From: Gilliamella apis
GTDB taxonomy: Bacteria > Pseudomonadota > Gammaproteobacteria > Enterobacterales > Orbaceae
Direction: 5' to 3'
Assembly: GCF_002142155.1 (NCBI RefSeq)
Contig: NZ_NASD01000010.1
Coordinates: forward strand, 27,735-91,734
Length of the DNA stretch: 64,000 nt
In this document: in pieces, positions 9,420 through 19,798 of the stretch
How positions within the stretch are numbered: the stretch's first letter is position 1
Layout of the letters: every line of letters begins with the position of its first letter
Made by a program: the position numbers and the translations under genes
The notes under the pieces: generated by a model
Told to the model about the DNA's origin: nothing
The model's database searches: none
What the model saw: the letters and a program-made list of their open reading frames with translations, nothing else

Positions 9420-10021
9420 AAAAATACCTTACTATTTTATTCTCGATGCTACTCTTGACCTTTTCAACTATATCCAGTGCAATAACGTTAACTGATTTAC
9501 AACAGTTATTTAGTAAAAACCAAGTTGTTCGTGCTGATTTTGTTCAAGATCGCTATATTAATGGTTTAACTGCACCCATTCATTCAACAGGAAAAATGAT
9601 CATATCCAAAGAATTAGGATTATGGTGGCAACAAAAGACACCTTTTGCGATGACATTAAAAATGAATCAACAACGGATGGAACAACGAATAGAAGGCCAA
9701 GAACCAGAAGTGATAACAGCAGAAAAACAACCACAACTTTTTCAATTTAATCAACTACTAACAGCAATTTTCACTGCCGATAAAGATATGCTTGAAAGTA
9801 ATTTTGATATAACAGTTACCGAACAAAATAAATATTGGACCGTAACACTACAACCTAAATTGGCGCCCTTAAACAAAATTTTCAAACAGATAATTCTCAA
9901 TGGTAAATCTTATTTAGAAAAAGTTACCATTAATGATATGCAAAACGATAAAACAGAACTGACATTCGCAAATCATAAAACAACGAAATTAAGTCAAAAT
10001 GAACAATTGTTATTCCGATAA
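9416..10021 (+). CDS. apeL: LolA-like outer-membrane lipoprotein carrier protein
   Basis: I choose the ATG at 9416, which overlaps the upstream stop, over the ATG at 9398 because it gives a clean signal peptide (MKKYLTILFS...SSA). The 201-residue product matches the LolA/LolA-like carrier family (DUF of about 200 residues) and should be periplasmic. In APE clusters it is thought to ferry the lipidated polyene to the outer membrane together with the MMPL exporter encoded next. Confidence 0.8.
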   Translation: MKKYLTILFSMLLLTFSTISSAITLTDLQQLFSKNQVVRADFVQDRYINGLTAPIHSTGKMIISKELGLWWQQKTPFAMTLKMNQQRMEQRIEGQEPEVITAEKQPQLFQFNQLLTAIFTADKDMLESNFDITVTEQNKYWTVTLQPKLAPLNKIFKQIILNGKSYLEKVTINDMQNDKTELTFANHKTTKLSQNEQLLFR

Positions 10022-12308
10022 TCGATTAATATTAACAAGAAGAGCAATTCTATGGTTAATAATCGCAATCTGTCTGATTTTTACTGCATATAATCTTTTA
10101 GTTAACAGTAAAATCAATAGTAGCGTTTTATCTTTATTACCCAAAGAACAAACCAACAATGTTCCGACTGAACTCATTGATGGCTTCCAAAATCGATTGG
10201 ACAAACAGTTAGTCTGGTTAATTAAGCCTGCAAATAATGAATTAGAGCCAGTAAATTGGTGGTACCAAACTTTAAAAAAACAATCTTTCATCGGCGAAGT
10301 AAATGGTTATTTCGATGAACAATTTCAAAAAAAATGGGGAGAGTTTGCATTTAAATATCGCTACCAATTGCTCGACATAAAAACCAGCGAAAGATTGAAA
10401 AATCATACGCAACTAAATTGGATTCAAAGCCAATTATATTCTCCATTTAGTGGGATAAGTGCTACCGAATTAGAAAATGATCCGCTTTTACTTACACGCT
10501 CATCACAATTAAATCAACTAGCAAACTCAGGTGGGTTGACTATCCAAAATAACCGGTTGTCTGGACAAGATAACCAAGGCAATCAATGGTATATGATTTA
10601 CGCTGAACTAAGTGATTCATCATTTAATATGAGTCAATCGCATAAGATTACCAGTCAGTTAAGTGATCTTACCAAACAATTACATGAACAATGGCCTAAT
10701 GTTGAAATTTTAAAAAGAGGTGTGCTGTTTTACAGCGATTATGCAAGTAGTGAAGCTAAAGATGATATAACCACAATTGGTAGTCTATCAATCATCGGTA
10801 TAGTAATATTAATTATTAGTATATTTCGATCCATAAGGCCGATAATTCTATCTTTACTGTCAATTTTTATTGGTTTAATTTGTGGTTTAATTGCGGTTTT
10901 AACTCTATTTGGTGAAATTCATATTATGACACTAGTTATGAGCACTAGTGTCATAGGTATAACCGTTGATTATTCACTTCACTACTTAACAGAACGACTG
11001 TTACATGGTAATCAAGAATCACCTTATGCCAGTTTAAAAAAACTAATATCAACGCTAACTTTAGCCCTGTGCACAAGTTTTATTGCTTATATTATTCTAT
11101 TAATTGCACCTTTTCCCGGTTTGAAACAGCTATCAATATTTGCAGTATTTGGCCTGATAGGTGCTTTTTTAACCGTCATATGCTGGTATCCATTACTAGT
11201 TAACAAATTGCCTGTCCGTGAACATGTTGGTTATAAATTATTAAATCGCTGGTTAAATTTATGGCAATATAAACAGATGCAATGGTTAATGGTATCGATT
11301 GCAGTATTATTTATTGGTTATGGCTTAATTAATTTAAAGGTCGATGACGATATTGGAAAACTACAAGCATTACCAGTACAATTACAACAACAAGAACAAA
11401 AAATTATCAGCATCACCCATCAGACAACTGATCAAAAATGGTTTATCGTGTTTGGTGATACAGCTGAACAAACCTTGCAACGACTAGAACAGTTTTCACT
11501 CAAACTTGAAAAAGCCAAATTAGCAGGTTATTTTGAACAATATCAAAGTATAAATTTACCTTCGATACAAAAACAACAACAAAATATTGAATTAGTAAAA
11601 CAATACAGTCCAGAAATTTTATCCTCATTAACGCAAATGGGAATTAAAACTAAGTTACCTGACCTTAATAAGAAACAAGCGATTATTACACCAGAGGAAT
11701 GGCTACAAAGTGAACTTAGTCAGGGGAGAAAATTACTTTGGTTAACCTTACAAACAGGACAAAGTGCTACTTTAATTCCAATTAGCGGTATTAAAAATAT
11801 CAGTGAAATTAAAAAATTATCTGAAATTGATAAAGGTATTTATTGGCTTGATCGTCGAGATGAATTTAACACTATGTTTACCTTTTATAGAATACACTTA
11901 TCTCAACTTATTGCTGGAGCAGTAACTATTATTTGCCTATGTTTTATATTCTATCATCGTAAATATGGTTTAAAAGCAGCATTAAAAAGCACATTGCCAA
12001 CCTTATTATCGATTGGTATCGCATTAGCTATGCATGGCATAACTAATCAAACTCTTAATTTATTCTCAATGTTAGCACTAATTCTTGTTATTGGTATTGG
12101 TATCGACTATAGTTTATTTCTTAGTAATGATAAAAGCCAAACTCAAAGTGCGTTATTAGCAGTTTTTATGGCTGCGTTAACCACAATATTATCTTTTGGC
12201 CTATTAATAATAAGCCATACTGTCGCAATCAAGGGGTTTGGATTGGTATTAACCAGTGGCATTTTTACTGCTTTTTTATTTGCTCCATTAGTTATCAATA
12301 ATAAATAA
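9999..12308 (+). CDS. apeM: MMPL/RND-family exporter of the APE cluster
   Basis: A 769-residue predicted inner-membrane protein with a first membrane helix at residues ~14-33 and two similar halves. Each half has a large periplasmic domain followed by a cluster of about five membrane segments (residues ~260-400 and ~630-765). This is the MMPL/RND exporter architecture. It is the likely pump for the aryl polyene lipid. The gene overlaps apeL by 23 bp. Confidence 0.85.
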   Translation: MNNCYSDNRLILTRRAILWLIIAICLIFTAYNLLVNSKINSSVLSLLPKEQTNNVPTELIDGFQNRLDKQLVWLIKPANNELEPVNWWYQTLKKQSFIGEVNGYFDEQFQKKWGEFAFKYRYQLLDIKTSERLKNHTQLNWIQSQLYSPFSGISATELENDPLLLTRSSQLNQLANSGGLTIQNNRLSGQDNQGNQWYMIYAELSDSSFNMSQSHKITSQLSDLTKQLHEQWPNVEILKRGVLFYSDYASSEAKDDITTIGSLSIIGIVILIISIFRSIRPIILSLLSIFIGLICGLIAVLTLFGEIHIMTLVMSTSVIGITVDYSLHYLTERLLHGNQESPYASLKKLISTLTLALCTSFIAYIILLIAPFPGLKQLSIFAVFGLIGAFLTVICWYPLLVNKLPVREHVGYKLLNRWLNLWQYKQMQWLMVSIAVLFIGYGLINLKVDDDIGKLQALPVQLQQQEQKIISITHQTTDQKWFIVFGDTAEQTLQRLEQFSLKLEKAKLAGYFEQYQSINLPSIQKQQQNIELVKQYSPEILSSLTQMGIKTKLPDLNKKQAIITPEEWLQSELSQGRKLLWLTLQTGQSATLIPISGIKNISEIKKLSEIDKGIYWLDRRDEFNTMFTFYRIHLSQLIAGAVTIICLCFIFYHRKYGLKAALKSTLPTLLSIGIALAMHGITNQTLNLFSMLALILVIGIGIDYSLFLSNDKSQTQSALLAVFMAALTTILSFGLLIISHTVAIKGFGLVLTSGIFTAFLFAPLVINNK

Positions 12309-12338
12309 AACGAATAATGAAATATTAGGTATAAAAGG

Positions 12339-12908
12339 ATGAAGAAATATTTAAATTTAACTTTATTATTATTAAGTCTATTGATTTCAGCTTGCTCATC
12401 TCAACCTAAATCAGAAGCTTGGTTGACCAAAGGAACTAAAGTTAACTTGCCAAAATTAGATCTCAACCAAGATTATCACGATCAACAATTGTTAACTTTT
12501 AAATACAATAATCAAGAAAACTCAATTATCACAATCGTTGACATCAAAAACAACCATTTAACTGTAATGGGACTTTCTACTATCGGTATTCGTCTATTTG
12601 AAATCCAATATAACGGCAGTGAAGTCAAAGCGAAACAACATTTATTTATCCAACAACTACCTCCACCAGAACAAGTATTATCGGACATCATGTTAAGCAT
12701 TTTGCCAACAGTTGCATGGCAAAAAGTATTACCTAGCAATTGGCAGCTCATTGATAAAGATTTATCTAGAACACTTATTAATGACCTACACGAAACCATT
12801 ATTAATATCACCTATAATAAACAGTCCTCAACTGTTATACGCAAACCAATTAAAATTGAACATGCTGTATTTGGTTATCAAATTGCAATTCAGAGTATGG
12901 AACAATAA
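12339..12908 (+). CDS. apeN: DUF3261-type lipoprotein
   Basis: A 189-residue protein with a signal peptide and lipobox LISAC (Cys19). The rest is compatible with DUF3261, the lipoprotein that follows the MMPL gene in APE clusters. An outer-membrane acceptor role, in analogy to LolB, is an inference. AAAGG precedes the ATG by 6 bp. Confidence 0.8.
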   Translation: MKKYLNLTLLLLSLLISACSSQPKSEAWLTKGTKVNLPKLDLNQDYHDQQLLTFKYNNQENSIITIVDIKNNHLTVMGLSTIGIRLFEIQYNGSEVKAKQHLFIQQLPPPEQVLSDIMLSILPTVAWQKVLPSNWQLIDKDLSRTLINDLHETIINITYNKQSSTVIRKPIKIEHAVFGYQIAIQSMEQ

Positions 12909-12911
12909 TAG

Positions 12912-14093
12912 ATGATTTATATTGCAGCGCTTGGCGCAATAAACACTTTAGGAAACAACAAACAACAAATAGCCAATAATTTATCAGAGAATTATTGTGC
13001 GAAACATTTCTTAACGAAACAAGACGGTTGGTTACTAAATGGCCATAATATCTGGTTAGGTAAAGTTACCGATGATTTGCCCTCAATTCCAGAACATCTG
13101 GTGCAATATTCAACAAGAAATAATCAATTACTCTATGCTGCATATTTGCAAATCAAACAACCAATACAACAAGCTATCGAAAAATATGGTACCAAACGAA
13201 TAGCCGTCATAATGGGTACAAGTACTTCGGGAATACATGAAGGTGACAACAATATTAAATATTACCTAAAAACACACCATTGTCAGCCAAATTTTCATTA
13301 CCATCAACAAGAACTGGGTGATCCGTCTAGATTTTTAACAGAATTACTCAACTTAAAAGGTCCTAGTTACAGCATTTCAACTGCTTGTACTTCTAGTGCA
13401 AAAGCAGTAATGAGTGGACAACGATTGATTGAATTAGGTCTAGTTGATGCTGCGATTGTTGGTGGTGCTGATAGCTTAAGCAGAATGCCAATCAATGGCT
13501 TTAATGCACTCGAGGCTCTATCAGATAGCCCTTGCATGCCATTTGCTAAAGATCGTAACGGCATAAACATTGGTGAAGCTAGTGGCATAATCTTATTAAC
13601 CAAAGAAGAATCAAGTGAAATTGTTCTATTAGGCTCCGGGGAATCTTCAGATGCTTATCATATTTCATCCCCTCATCCAGAAGGAATTGGTGCGCAAGCT
13701 GCAATGGAAATGGCATTAAATGATGCTAACTTAACACCTAATGAAATTGGCTATCTTAACTTACATGGCACAGCAACAATTCTTAATGACCAAGCTGAAA
13801 GTAAGGCGGTTTATCGTTTATTTAATCAAAACTTGCCTTATTGCAGTTCAACTAAACATCTAACTGGGCATACATTGGGTAGTGCAGCAATTACTGAATT
13901 GGCCATAAGCTATTTGTTACTTAACCAAAATATTTATTTACCGCAGCAAGATTTTTCGATATCACCCTATGACATGAATCTAGATAAAATCAATATAGTT
14001 ACAGAAAAAATGATGCTACAAACACCAATTATAATGTCAAATTCTTTCGCTTTTGGTGGCAATAATGCATCACTTATTATTGGAAAAGTATAA
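12912..14093 (+). CDS. apeO: APE ketosynthase (elongating)
   Basis: A 393-residue beta-ketoacyl-ACP synthase. The active-site cysteine is in STACTSSAKAV, and the two catalytic histidines are in LNLHGTATILND and KHLTGHTLGS. It should pair with the cysteine-less ApeC to elongate the polyene. It starts 3 bp after apeN and overlaps apeP by 1 bp. Confidence 0.88.
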   Translation: MIYIAALGAINTLGNNKQQIANNLSENYCAKHFLTKQDGWLLNGHNIWLGKVTDDLPSIPEHLVQYSTRNNQLLYAAYLQIKQPIQQAIEKYGTKRIAVIMGTSTSGIHEGDNNIKYYLKTHHCQPNFHYHQQELGDPSRFLTELLNLKGPSYSISTACTSSAKAVMSGQRLIELGLVDAAIVGGADSLSRMPINGFNALEALSDSPCMPFAKDRNGINIGEASGIILLTKEESSEIVLLGSGESSDAYHISSPHPEGIGAQAAMEMALNDANLTPNEIGYLNLHGTATILNDQAESKAVYRLFNQNLPYCSSTKHLTGHTLGSAAITELAISYLLLNQNIYLPQQDFSISPYDMNLDKINIVTEKMMLQTPIIMSNSFAFGGNNASLIIGKV

Positions 14094-14566
14094 TGCAATA
14101 TCAATCAGTAAATTCCTATTTACCACACAAGACACCAATGATCATGATCGATAAAGTTCATTTAGTTAACAATAAACAAAGCATTTGCAGTGTTAAAGTT
14201 ACTAAAGATGGCATACTCTCTCCATTTTTAAATAGAGATAATCAACTACCCAATTTTTTTGCTATCGAATTGATGGCTCAAACCATTGGCGTTTGGAATG
14301 GATATCATGATGCAAAAAAAAATCATTCACCACAATTGGGTATGTTACTAGGCGGTCGAGCAATAAAAAATACATTACCAGCATTTCCTCTTAATAGTGA
14401 ATTACTAATAACCGCTAATTTAGTACTTTTTGATACAAAATTGGCTAATTTTGATTGCCAAATTACCATCAATCAACAATGTGTTTCATCAGGCAAACTA
14501 AATGTTTATGAACCCGATCACAATGAATTAGATCAACTTTTTGGTTCCCAGCGACTAGGAGGATAA
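14093..14566 (+). CDS. apeP: APE 3-hydroxyacyl-ACP dehydratase subunit
   Basis: A 157-residue hotdog-fold protein of the short 3-hydroxy-fatty-acyl dehydratase type seen in APE clusters (NSYLPHKTPMIMIDKV at the start, then FAIELMAQTIGVWNGYH, which carries the glutamate of the active site). It is the partner of ApeI. Spacing to the next gene is 5 bp. Confidence 0.82.
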   Translation: MQYQSVNSYLPHKTPMIMIDKVHLVNNKQSICSVKVTKDGILSPFLNRDNQLPNFFAIELMAQTIGVWNGYHDAKKNHSPQLGMLLGGRAIKNTLPAFPLNSELLITANLVLFDTKLANFDCQITINQQCVSSGKLNVYEPDHNELDQLFGSQRLGG

Positions 14567-14571
14567 GGATA

Positions 14572-15303
14572 ATGAATCGAACAATACTTGTCACTGGAGC
14601 AAGTAAAGGAATTGGTAAAGCAATTGCTTGCAAATTATCATTAGATGGTTTTGATATCGTTATACACTACCATAGTGATAAACAAGGTGCGCTTGAAACG
14701 CAAAAATTCATAGAACAAACAGGTCAAAAAAGCAGACTCATACAATTTGATATCAGCAACACAGAACAATGCCAACAAGTAATTGAAGCCGATATTGAAC
14801 TGCATGGTGCTTATTACGGTGTTGTGAATAATGCTGGAATTATTCGAGATGGAGCTTTTCCTGCTCTAACTCAAGATGATTGGAAATCGGTAATTCATAC
14901 CGATCTTAATAGTTTTTACAATGTTTTACACCCATGTATTATGCCCATGATTGGATTACGTGATGGAGGAAGAATTATTGTTATATCATCAGTTTCAGGT
15001 ATCGTTGGCAATCGAGGGCAAGTTAATTATAGTGCTGCCAAAGCAGGTGTAATTGGTGCAACCAAAGCGTTAGCCCTTGAACTAGCTAAACGAAAAATTA
15101 CTGTTAATTGCATTGCACCAGGTTTAATTGATACTGGGATATTGGATATGGAACCAATAGCTTTAAAAGAAGCAATGAACATGATTCCACTGAAAAGAAT
15201 GGGACACGTTGACGAAGTTGCAGGACTTGCAAGTTATTTAATGTCAGACAATGCTGGGTATATAACACGGCAAGTCATTTCAATAAATGGAGGAATGGTA
15301 TGA
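14572..15303 (+). CDS. apeQ: APE 3-ketoacyl-ACP reductase (FabG-like)
   Basis: A 243-residue short-chain dehydrogenase. The NAD(P)-binding motif is TGASKGIGKAIA, NNAG is present, and the catalytic Ser and YxxxK are visible in SSVSG and NYSAAKAG. It reduces the beta-keto group after each condensation. AGGAGG lies upstream of the ATG, and the stop overlaps apeR by 4 bp. Confidence 0.9.
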   Translation: MNRTILVTGASKGIGKAIACKLSLDGFDIVIHYHSDKQGALETQKFIEQTGQKSRLIQFDISNTEQCQQVIEADIELHGAYYGVVNNAGIIRDGAFPALTQDDWKSVIHTDLNSFYNVLHPCIMPMIGLRDGGRIIVISSVSGIVGNRGQVNYSAAKAGVIGATKALALELAKRKITVNCIAPGLIDTGILDMEPIALKEAMNMIPLKRMGHVDEVAGLASYLMSDNAGYITRQVISINGGMV

Positions 15304-16526
15304 CAAAACGAGTAGTCATAACAGGAGTTGGTGGCATTACTGCATTTGGTAGCGAATGGACCGAAATTGAACACAAATTAAAACAATTAGACAATGCTGT
15401 TCGATACATGCCTGAATGGGAAATCTATGACGGATTACATACCAAGCTTGGTGCTCCTATTGATAATTTTGTATTGCCTGAACACTATACAAGAAAAAAA
15501 ACCCGTTCTATGGGCAGAGTTTCTCTACTCTCAACCAAGGCAACTGAAATTGCCTTAGAAAAAGCAGGATTGTTAGATGACCCCGAGCTCACTAATGGCA
15601 ATACTGGCATCGCATTTGGATCATCAACAGGTAGTACTCAACCAGTTGCGTCATTTGCAACTATGTTAAATGAAAAACATACCAATAACATCACTGCAAC
15701 AACCTATATTCAAATGATGCCGCATACTACTGCTGTTAATACTGGCTTATTTTTTGGTTTGAAAGGTAGATTGATCACAACATCAAGTGCTTGTACATCT
15801 GGCAGCCAAGCGATTGGCTATGCTTACGAGGCAATAAAATACGGTATGCAAAAAATAATGGTAGCTGGTGGTGCCGAAGAATTATGTCCATCGGAAGCAG
15901 CAGTCTTTGATACTCTATTTGCTACTAGTCAACTTAACGACACGCCTAAACTATCACCACGGCCGTATGATCGCGATCGCGATGGTTTAGTTATTGGTGA
16001 AGGTGCAGGAGCATTAGTTTTGGAAGAATATGAACATGCCAAAGCTCGCGGAGCGAAAATTTATGGTGAAATTATTGGCTTCAAAACTAACTGTGACGCC
16101 AGTCATATTACTCAGCCAAGACAAGAAACAATCCAGTATTGTATCGAACAATCATTAAAAGATGCAGGATTAGATGCTAACCAAATTGGTTACATTAGTG
16201 CGCACGGCACCGCTACCGCACGAGGAGATGTAGCTGAAAGTAACGCGGTTGCAAATATTTATGGTAATAAAACACCAATATCATCATTAAAAAGTTATTT
16301 TGGTCATACCCTTGGTGCTTGTGGTGCAATAGAAGCGTGGTTAACGTTAGAAATGATGCACTCAGGTTGGTTTAACCCAACTATTAACTTAAATGATGTG
16401 GATCCACAATGCGGTGATCTTGATTATATTGTCGGTGAAGGGCGAAATTTAGATATTGAATACTTTCAAACTAATAATTTTGCTTTTGGTGGTATTAATA
16501 CTTCAATTATAATCAAAAGAATATAG
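15300..16526 (+). CDS. apeR: APE ketosynthase (initiating), FabF-like
   Basis: A 408-residue ketosynthase with Cys in TSSACTSGSQ, His in SAHGTATARGD and His in LKSYFGHTLGACG. It is a full-length FabF-like enzyme, distinct from apeO, and closes the operon. In APE clusters ApeR has been proposed to act at the first condensation on the aryl starter. The specific role is from family knowledge. Confidence 0.88.
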   Translation: MTKRVVITGVGGITAFGSEWTEIEHKLKQLDNAVRYMPEWEIYDGLHTKLGAPIDNFVLPEHYTRKKTRSMGRVSLLSTKATEIALEKAGLLDDPELTNGNTGIAFGSSTGSTQPVASFATMLNEKHTNNITATTYIQMMPHTTAVNTGLFFGLKGRLITTSSACTSGSQAIGYAYEAIKYGMQKIMVAGGAEELCPSEAAVFDTLFATSQLNDTPKLSPRPYDRDRDGLVIGEGAGALVLEEYEHAKARGAKIYGEIIGFKTNCDASHITQPRQETIQYCIEQSLKDAGLDANQIGYISAHGTATARGDVAESNAVANIYGNKTPISSLKSYFGHTLGACGAIEAWLTLEMMHSGWFNPTINLNDVDPQCGDLDYIVGEGRNLDIEYFQTNNFAFGGINTSIIIKRI

Positions 16527-16620
16527 TTTACTCTTTTAGACATTACAAATACCCCAAACAAATTTTTTAAGAAAATTTTTTTTGGTTCTATTTGTGCTAT
16601 AAAGAGGCTATGCTTAACTT

Positions 16621-16659
16621 TTTGGGGTTAAAAAACCCCTCTCCTCAATTTTTTTTAAC
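16621..16659 (+). repeat. copy A of a dispersed C-rich/T-tract element, with a short hairpin
   Basis: GGGGTT...AACCCC forms a small hairpin, followed by CCTCTCCTCAATTTTTTTT. The string AAAAACCCC-NN-TCCTCAAA-T6 recurs near the CRISPR arrays (51845, 52287, 62014). It may act as a weak terminator after apeR. Confidence 0.5.
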
Positions 16660-16672
16660 TTATTAACAGATA

Positions 16673-16700
16673 AAAAATAGCGCTATACAGCGCTATTTTT
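16673..16700. terminator. bidirectional terminator between apeR and purD
   Basis: A 12-bp perfect stem AAAAATAGCGCT/AGCGCTATTTTT with a 4-nt loop. It has A and T tracts on both sides, so it can end the APE operon (plus) and purHD (minus). Confidence 0.9.
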
Positions 16701-16713
16701 ATTGATTAGTCTT

Positions 16714-18003
16714 CTAACTATTTTTTTCTCGTTCAATAGCTCGATAACCAATATCATGACGATAGTAACAACCATGCCAATAGATATTTTTAAGTTGTTC
16801 ATAGGCATATTGTTGAGCTTCAGATACCGTGTTACCTAGTGCAGTAACACAAAGAACTCGCCCACCATTAGTATATACTTGTCCATTTTCTAAGCTGGTT
16901 CCAGCATGAAAGACTTTGCAATCTTGATCTATTTCAGCAGGTAAGCCTAAAATGACATCTTTAGTATTGTAATCACCAGGGTATCCACCTGCAGCAAGAA
17001 CTACCCCTAAAGCAGGTCTTGGATCCCATTTTGATTTAATTGTGTTTAATTTACCTTCTACGGCAGCTAAACAGAGTTCAACCAAATCAGATTGCATTCG
17101 CATCATTATTGGTTGGGTTTCAGGATCACCAAATCGACAGTTAAATTCAATAATTTTTGGATTACCTTGTTTATCAATCATTAAACCAGCATAAAGAAAG
17201 CCGACATACACATTACCTTCCTGTTCCATGCCATTAACTGTTGGATAGATGATTTGTTCCATCACTTTAGTAAATACATCATCAGTTACCACTGGCGCTG
17301 GTGAATATGCACCCATTCCACCAGTATTAAGACCTGTATCACCATCCCCTACTCGTTTATGATCTTGACTGGTTGCCATTGGTTCAATATGTTTACCATC
17401 GACCATAACAATAAAACTGGCTTCCTCACCATCAAGAAACTCTTCAATGACAACTCGATGACCTGCATCACCAAAGGCATTACCCGCTAACATATCATGT
17501 ACAGCATCTTCGGCTTCTTTTAGCGTCATAGCGACAATCACACCTTTACCAGCAGCTAACCCATCGGCTTTTATTACAATTGGCGCACCTTTTTGGCGAA
17601 TATATGCAATAGCAGGCTCAATTTCGGTAAAATTTTGGTATTCAGCCGTTGGGATATTGTGACGAGCTAAGAAGTCTTTAGTAAAAGCTTTTGATCCCTC
17701 TAACTGTGCAGCCGCTTTAGATGGGCCAAAAATTTTCAATCCAGCTTTTTGAAAACTGTCAACAATGCCGATAACTAATGGCGCTTCTGGTCCGACTATG
17801 GTTAAGTCTATTTGTTGCTCCTGTGCAAAATTTAATAGTCCGGCAATGTCGGTTGCTTTTATATTGATGTTTTCTAAATTTGTTTCAAGTGCGGTACCTG
17901 CATTACCCGGCGCAACAAATACTTTGGTCACTAATGGTGATTGTGCTGCTTTCCATGCTAAGGCATGTTCACGCCCACCATTACCGATAACTAAAACTTT
18001 CAT
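16714..18003 (-). CDS. purD: phosphoribosylamine-glycine ligase
   Basis: GAR synthetase of de novo purine synthesis (PRA + glycine + ATP to GAR). The start is placed at the ATG at 18003, giving MKVLVIGNGGREHALAWK; an AAAGGA box lies upstream, and the earlier ATG would add five unneeded residues. The protein is about 429 residues, full length. It shows the N-domain GNGGREHA loop, an ATP-grasp domain (IKADGLAAGKGV) and EFNCRFGDPETQ, which binds metal. It is downstream of purH with a 27-bp gap, as in other gammaproteobacteria. Confidence 0.97.
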   Translation of the reverse strand: MKVLVIGNGGREHALAWKAAQSPLVTKVFVAPGNAGTALETNLENINIKATDIAGLLNFAQEQQIDLTIVGPEAPLVIGIVDSFQKAGLKIFGPSKAAAQLEGSKAFTKDFLARHNIPTAEYQNFTEIEPAIAYIRQKGAPIVIKADGLAAGKGVIVAMTLKEAEDAVHDMLAGNAFGDAGHRVVIEEFLDGEEASFIVMVDGKHIEPMATSQDHKRVGDGDTGLNTGGMGAYSPAPVVTDDVFTKVMEQIIYPTVNGMEQEGNVYVGFLYAGLMIDKQGNPKIIEFNCRFGDPETQPIMMRMQSDLVELCLAAVEGKLNTIKSKWDPRPALGVVLAAGGYPGDYNTKDVILGLPAEIDQDCKVFHAGTSLENGQVYTNGGRVLCVTALGNTVSEAQQYAYEQLKNIYWHGCYYRHDIGYRAIEREKNS

Positions 18004-18030
18004 ACAAGGTCCTTTCAATACTTTTAAAGA

Positions 18031-19623
18031 TTAATGCCTAAAATGACGCATATTGGTAAAAATCATCGCAATATTATGCTCGTTTGCGGCTTGAATAACT
18101 TCATCATCACGAATCGATCCACCCGGTTGAATAACGCAAGTAACGCCCACCGCAGCGGCTGCATCTACGCCATCTCTAAATGGAAAGAAAGCATCAGAAG
18201 CAACTACCGAACCAGCAACTTCTAGGTTTTCATCTTTTGCTTTGATGCCGGCAATTTTCGCTGAATAAACACGGCTCATTTGCCCTGCACCAATACCAAT
18301 TATCATATTATCTTTGGCATAAACAATGGCGTTAGATTTAACAAATTTTGCTACCTTCCAACAAAATAGCGCATCGGATAGTTCTTTTTCAGTTGGTTGG
18401 CGTTTGGTAACAACTTTTAACTGATCTTTAGTAACCATACCTAAATCTTTTTCTTGTACAAGAACCCCACCATTAACACGTTTAAAATCTAAACTAGTTG
18501 TAGAACTACTTGACCAACTACCACATTCAAGTACACGAACATTCTTTTTAGTTTGTGTGATAGCTAAAGCATCTTGGTCAATTGAAGGTGCAAGAATCAC
18601 TTCAACAAATTGTTTATCGACAATAGTTTGAGCGGTCTTAGCATCTAAAGGGCGATTAAAAGCAATAATGCCACCAAATGCAGAGGTTGGGTCAGTTTTA
18701 AAAGCATTTAAATATGCAGTTAAAATATTATCACTTACTGCAACACCGCAAGGGTTGGCATGTTTGACAATTACACAAGCAGGTTCATCAAAGGATTTTA
18801 CACATTCCAATGCAGCATCAGTATCGGCAATATTATTATAAGATAATTCCTTACCTTGTAGCTGTTTAGCGGTTGCAATAGAGGCTTGCTCAAGCTGTTC
18901 TTCAATATAAAATGCAGCTTGTTGATGAGCATTTTCACCATATCGCATATCTTGTTTTTTAATAAACTGCAGATTTAAAGTTCGAGGAAACTCTCCAGCA
19001 GGCTTATCAGTGTCGCCATAATATGGTGGGACAAGTTTACCAAAATAGTTAGCAATCATGCCGTCATATTGAGCTGTATGTTCAAAAGCTTTTATTGCTA
19101 GACTAAAACGATATTTAAAAGAAAGGCAATTTTGTTGGTTATCCAACATATCAATGATTGTGTTATAGTCCTGACAATCAACCACAATCGCAACATCTTT
19201 ATTATTTTTGGCGGCAGAACGTACCATAGTTGGCCCACCAATATCGATATTTTCTATCGCATCTTCTAAACTACAGTTTGGATCAGCAACAGTTTTTGCA
19301 AAAGGGTATAAGTTCACAACGACCATATCAATTGGGTCGATCTGATGTTGTTGCATGACGTCATCATCAACACCTCGACGGCCTAAAATACCACCATGTA
19401 TTTTAGGATGTAAGGTTTTAACTCGGCCATCCATCATTTCAGGAAAACCTGTATAATTAGATACTTCAGTAACAGGAATATGGTTGTCGATTAATAGTTT
19501 AGCGGTACCACCAGTGGAAAGGAGTTCTACATTACGATCTGATAAAGCTTTGGCAAATTCAATAATTCCTGTTTTATCAGAAACACTAAGTAGAGCACGA
19601 CGGATAGGACGAAACTGCTGCAT
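18031..19623 (-). CDS. purH: bifunctional AICAR formyltransferase/IMP cyclohydrolase
   Basis: A 530-residue enzyme that performs the last two steps of IMP synthesis. The N-terminal MGS-like cyclohydrolase domain begins [12 protein letters not shown] and includes the STGGTAK loop. The C-terminal AICARFT domain carries the KHANPCG motif and ends with the FRDGVDAAA region. It is full length. I see no clear PurR box upstream. Confidence 0.97.
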   Translation of the reverse strand: MQQFRPIRRALLSVSDKTGIIEFAKALSDRNVELLSTGGTAKLLIDNHIPVTEVSNYTGFPEMMDGRVKTLHPKIHGGILGRRGVDDDVMQQHQIDPIDMVVVNLYPFAKTVADPNCSLEDAIENIDIGGPTMVRSAAKNNKDVAIVVDCQDYNTIIDMLDNQQNCLSFKYRFSLAIKAFEHTAQYDGMIANYFGKLVPPYYGDTDKPAGEFPRTLNLQFIKKQDMRYGENAHQQAAFYIEEQLEQASIATAKQLQGKELSYNNIADTDAALECVKSFDEPACVIVKHANPCGVAVSDNILTAYLNAFKTDPTSAFGGIIAFNRPLDAKTAQTIVDKQFVEVILAPSIDQDALAITQTKKNVRVLECGSWSSSSTTSLDFKRVNGGVLVQEKDLGMVTKDQLKVVTKRQPTEKELSDALFCWKVAKFVKSNAIVYAKDNMIIGIGAGQMSRVYSAKIAGIKAKDENLEVAGSVVASDAFFPFRDGVDAAAAVGVTCVIQPGGSIRDDEVIQAANEHNIAMIFTNMRHFRH

Positions 19624-19798
19624 GAAAAAGCTCCGAAATTAAAATTCTAAATCCAAGTCAGTGAAAGGCTATTATATATAAAACCAGAGTAGATGTTTAG
19701 CATTAACTTTTGAAAAATAAATCGGAACAGGAGTTGATAAATTAGAAAGTAATCATCAGGCAAAATCTTTGCCTGATATTTATACAAAAGGATTTGGA

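Noticed and set aside
19624..19798. A possible PurR operator upstream of purH
   Set aside because: No sequence close to ACGCAAACGTTTGCGT was found.
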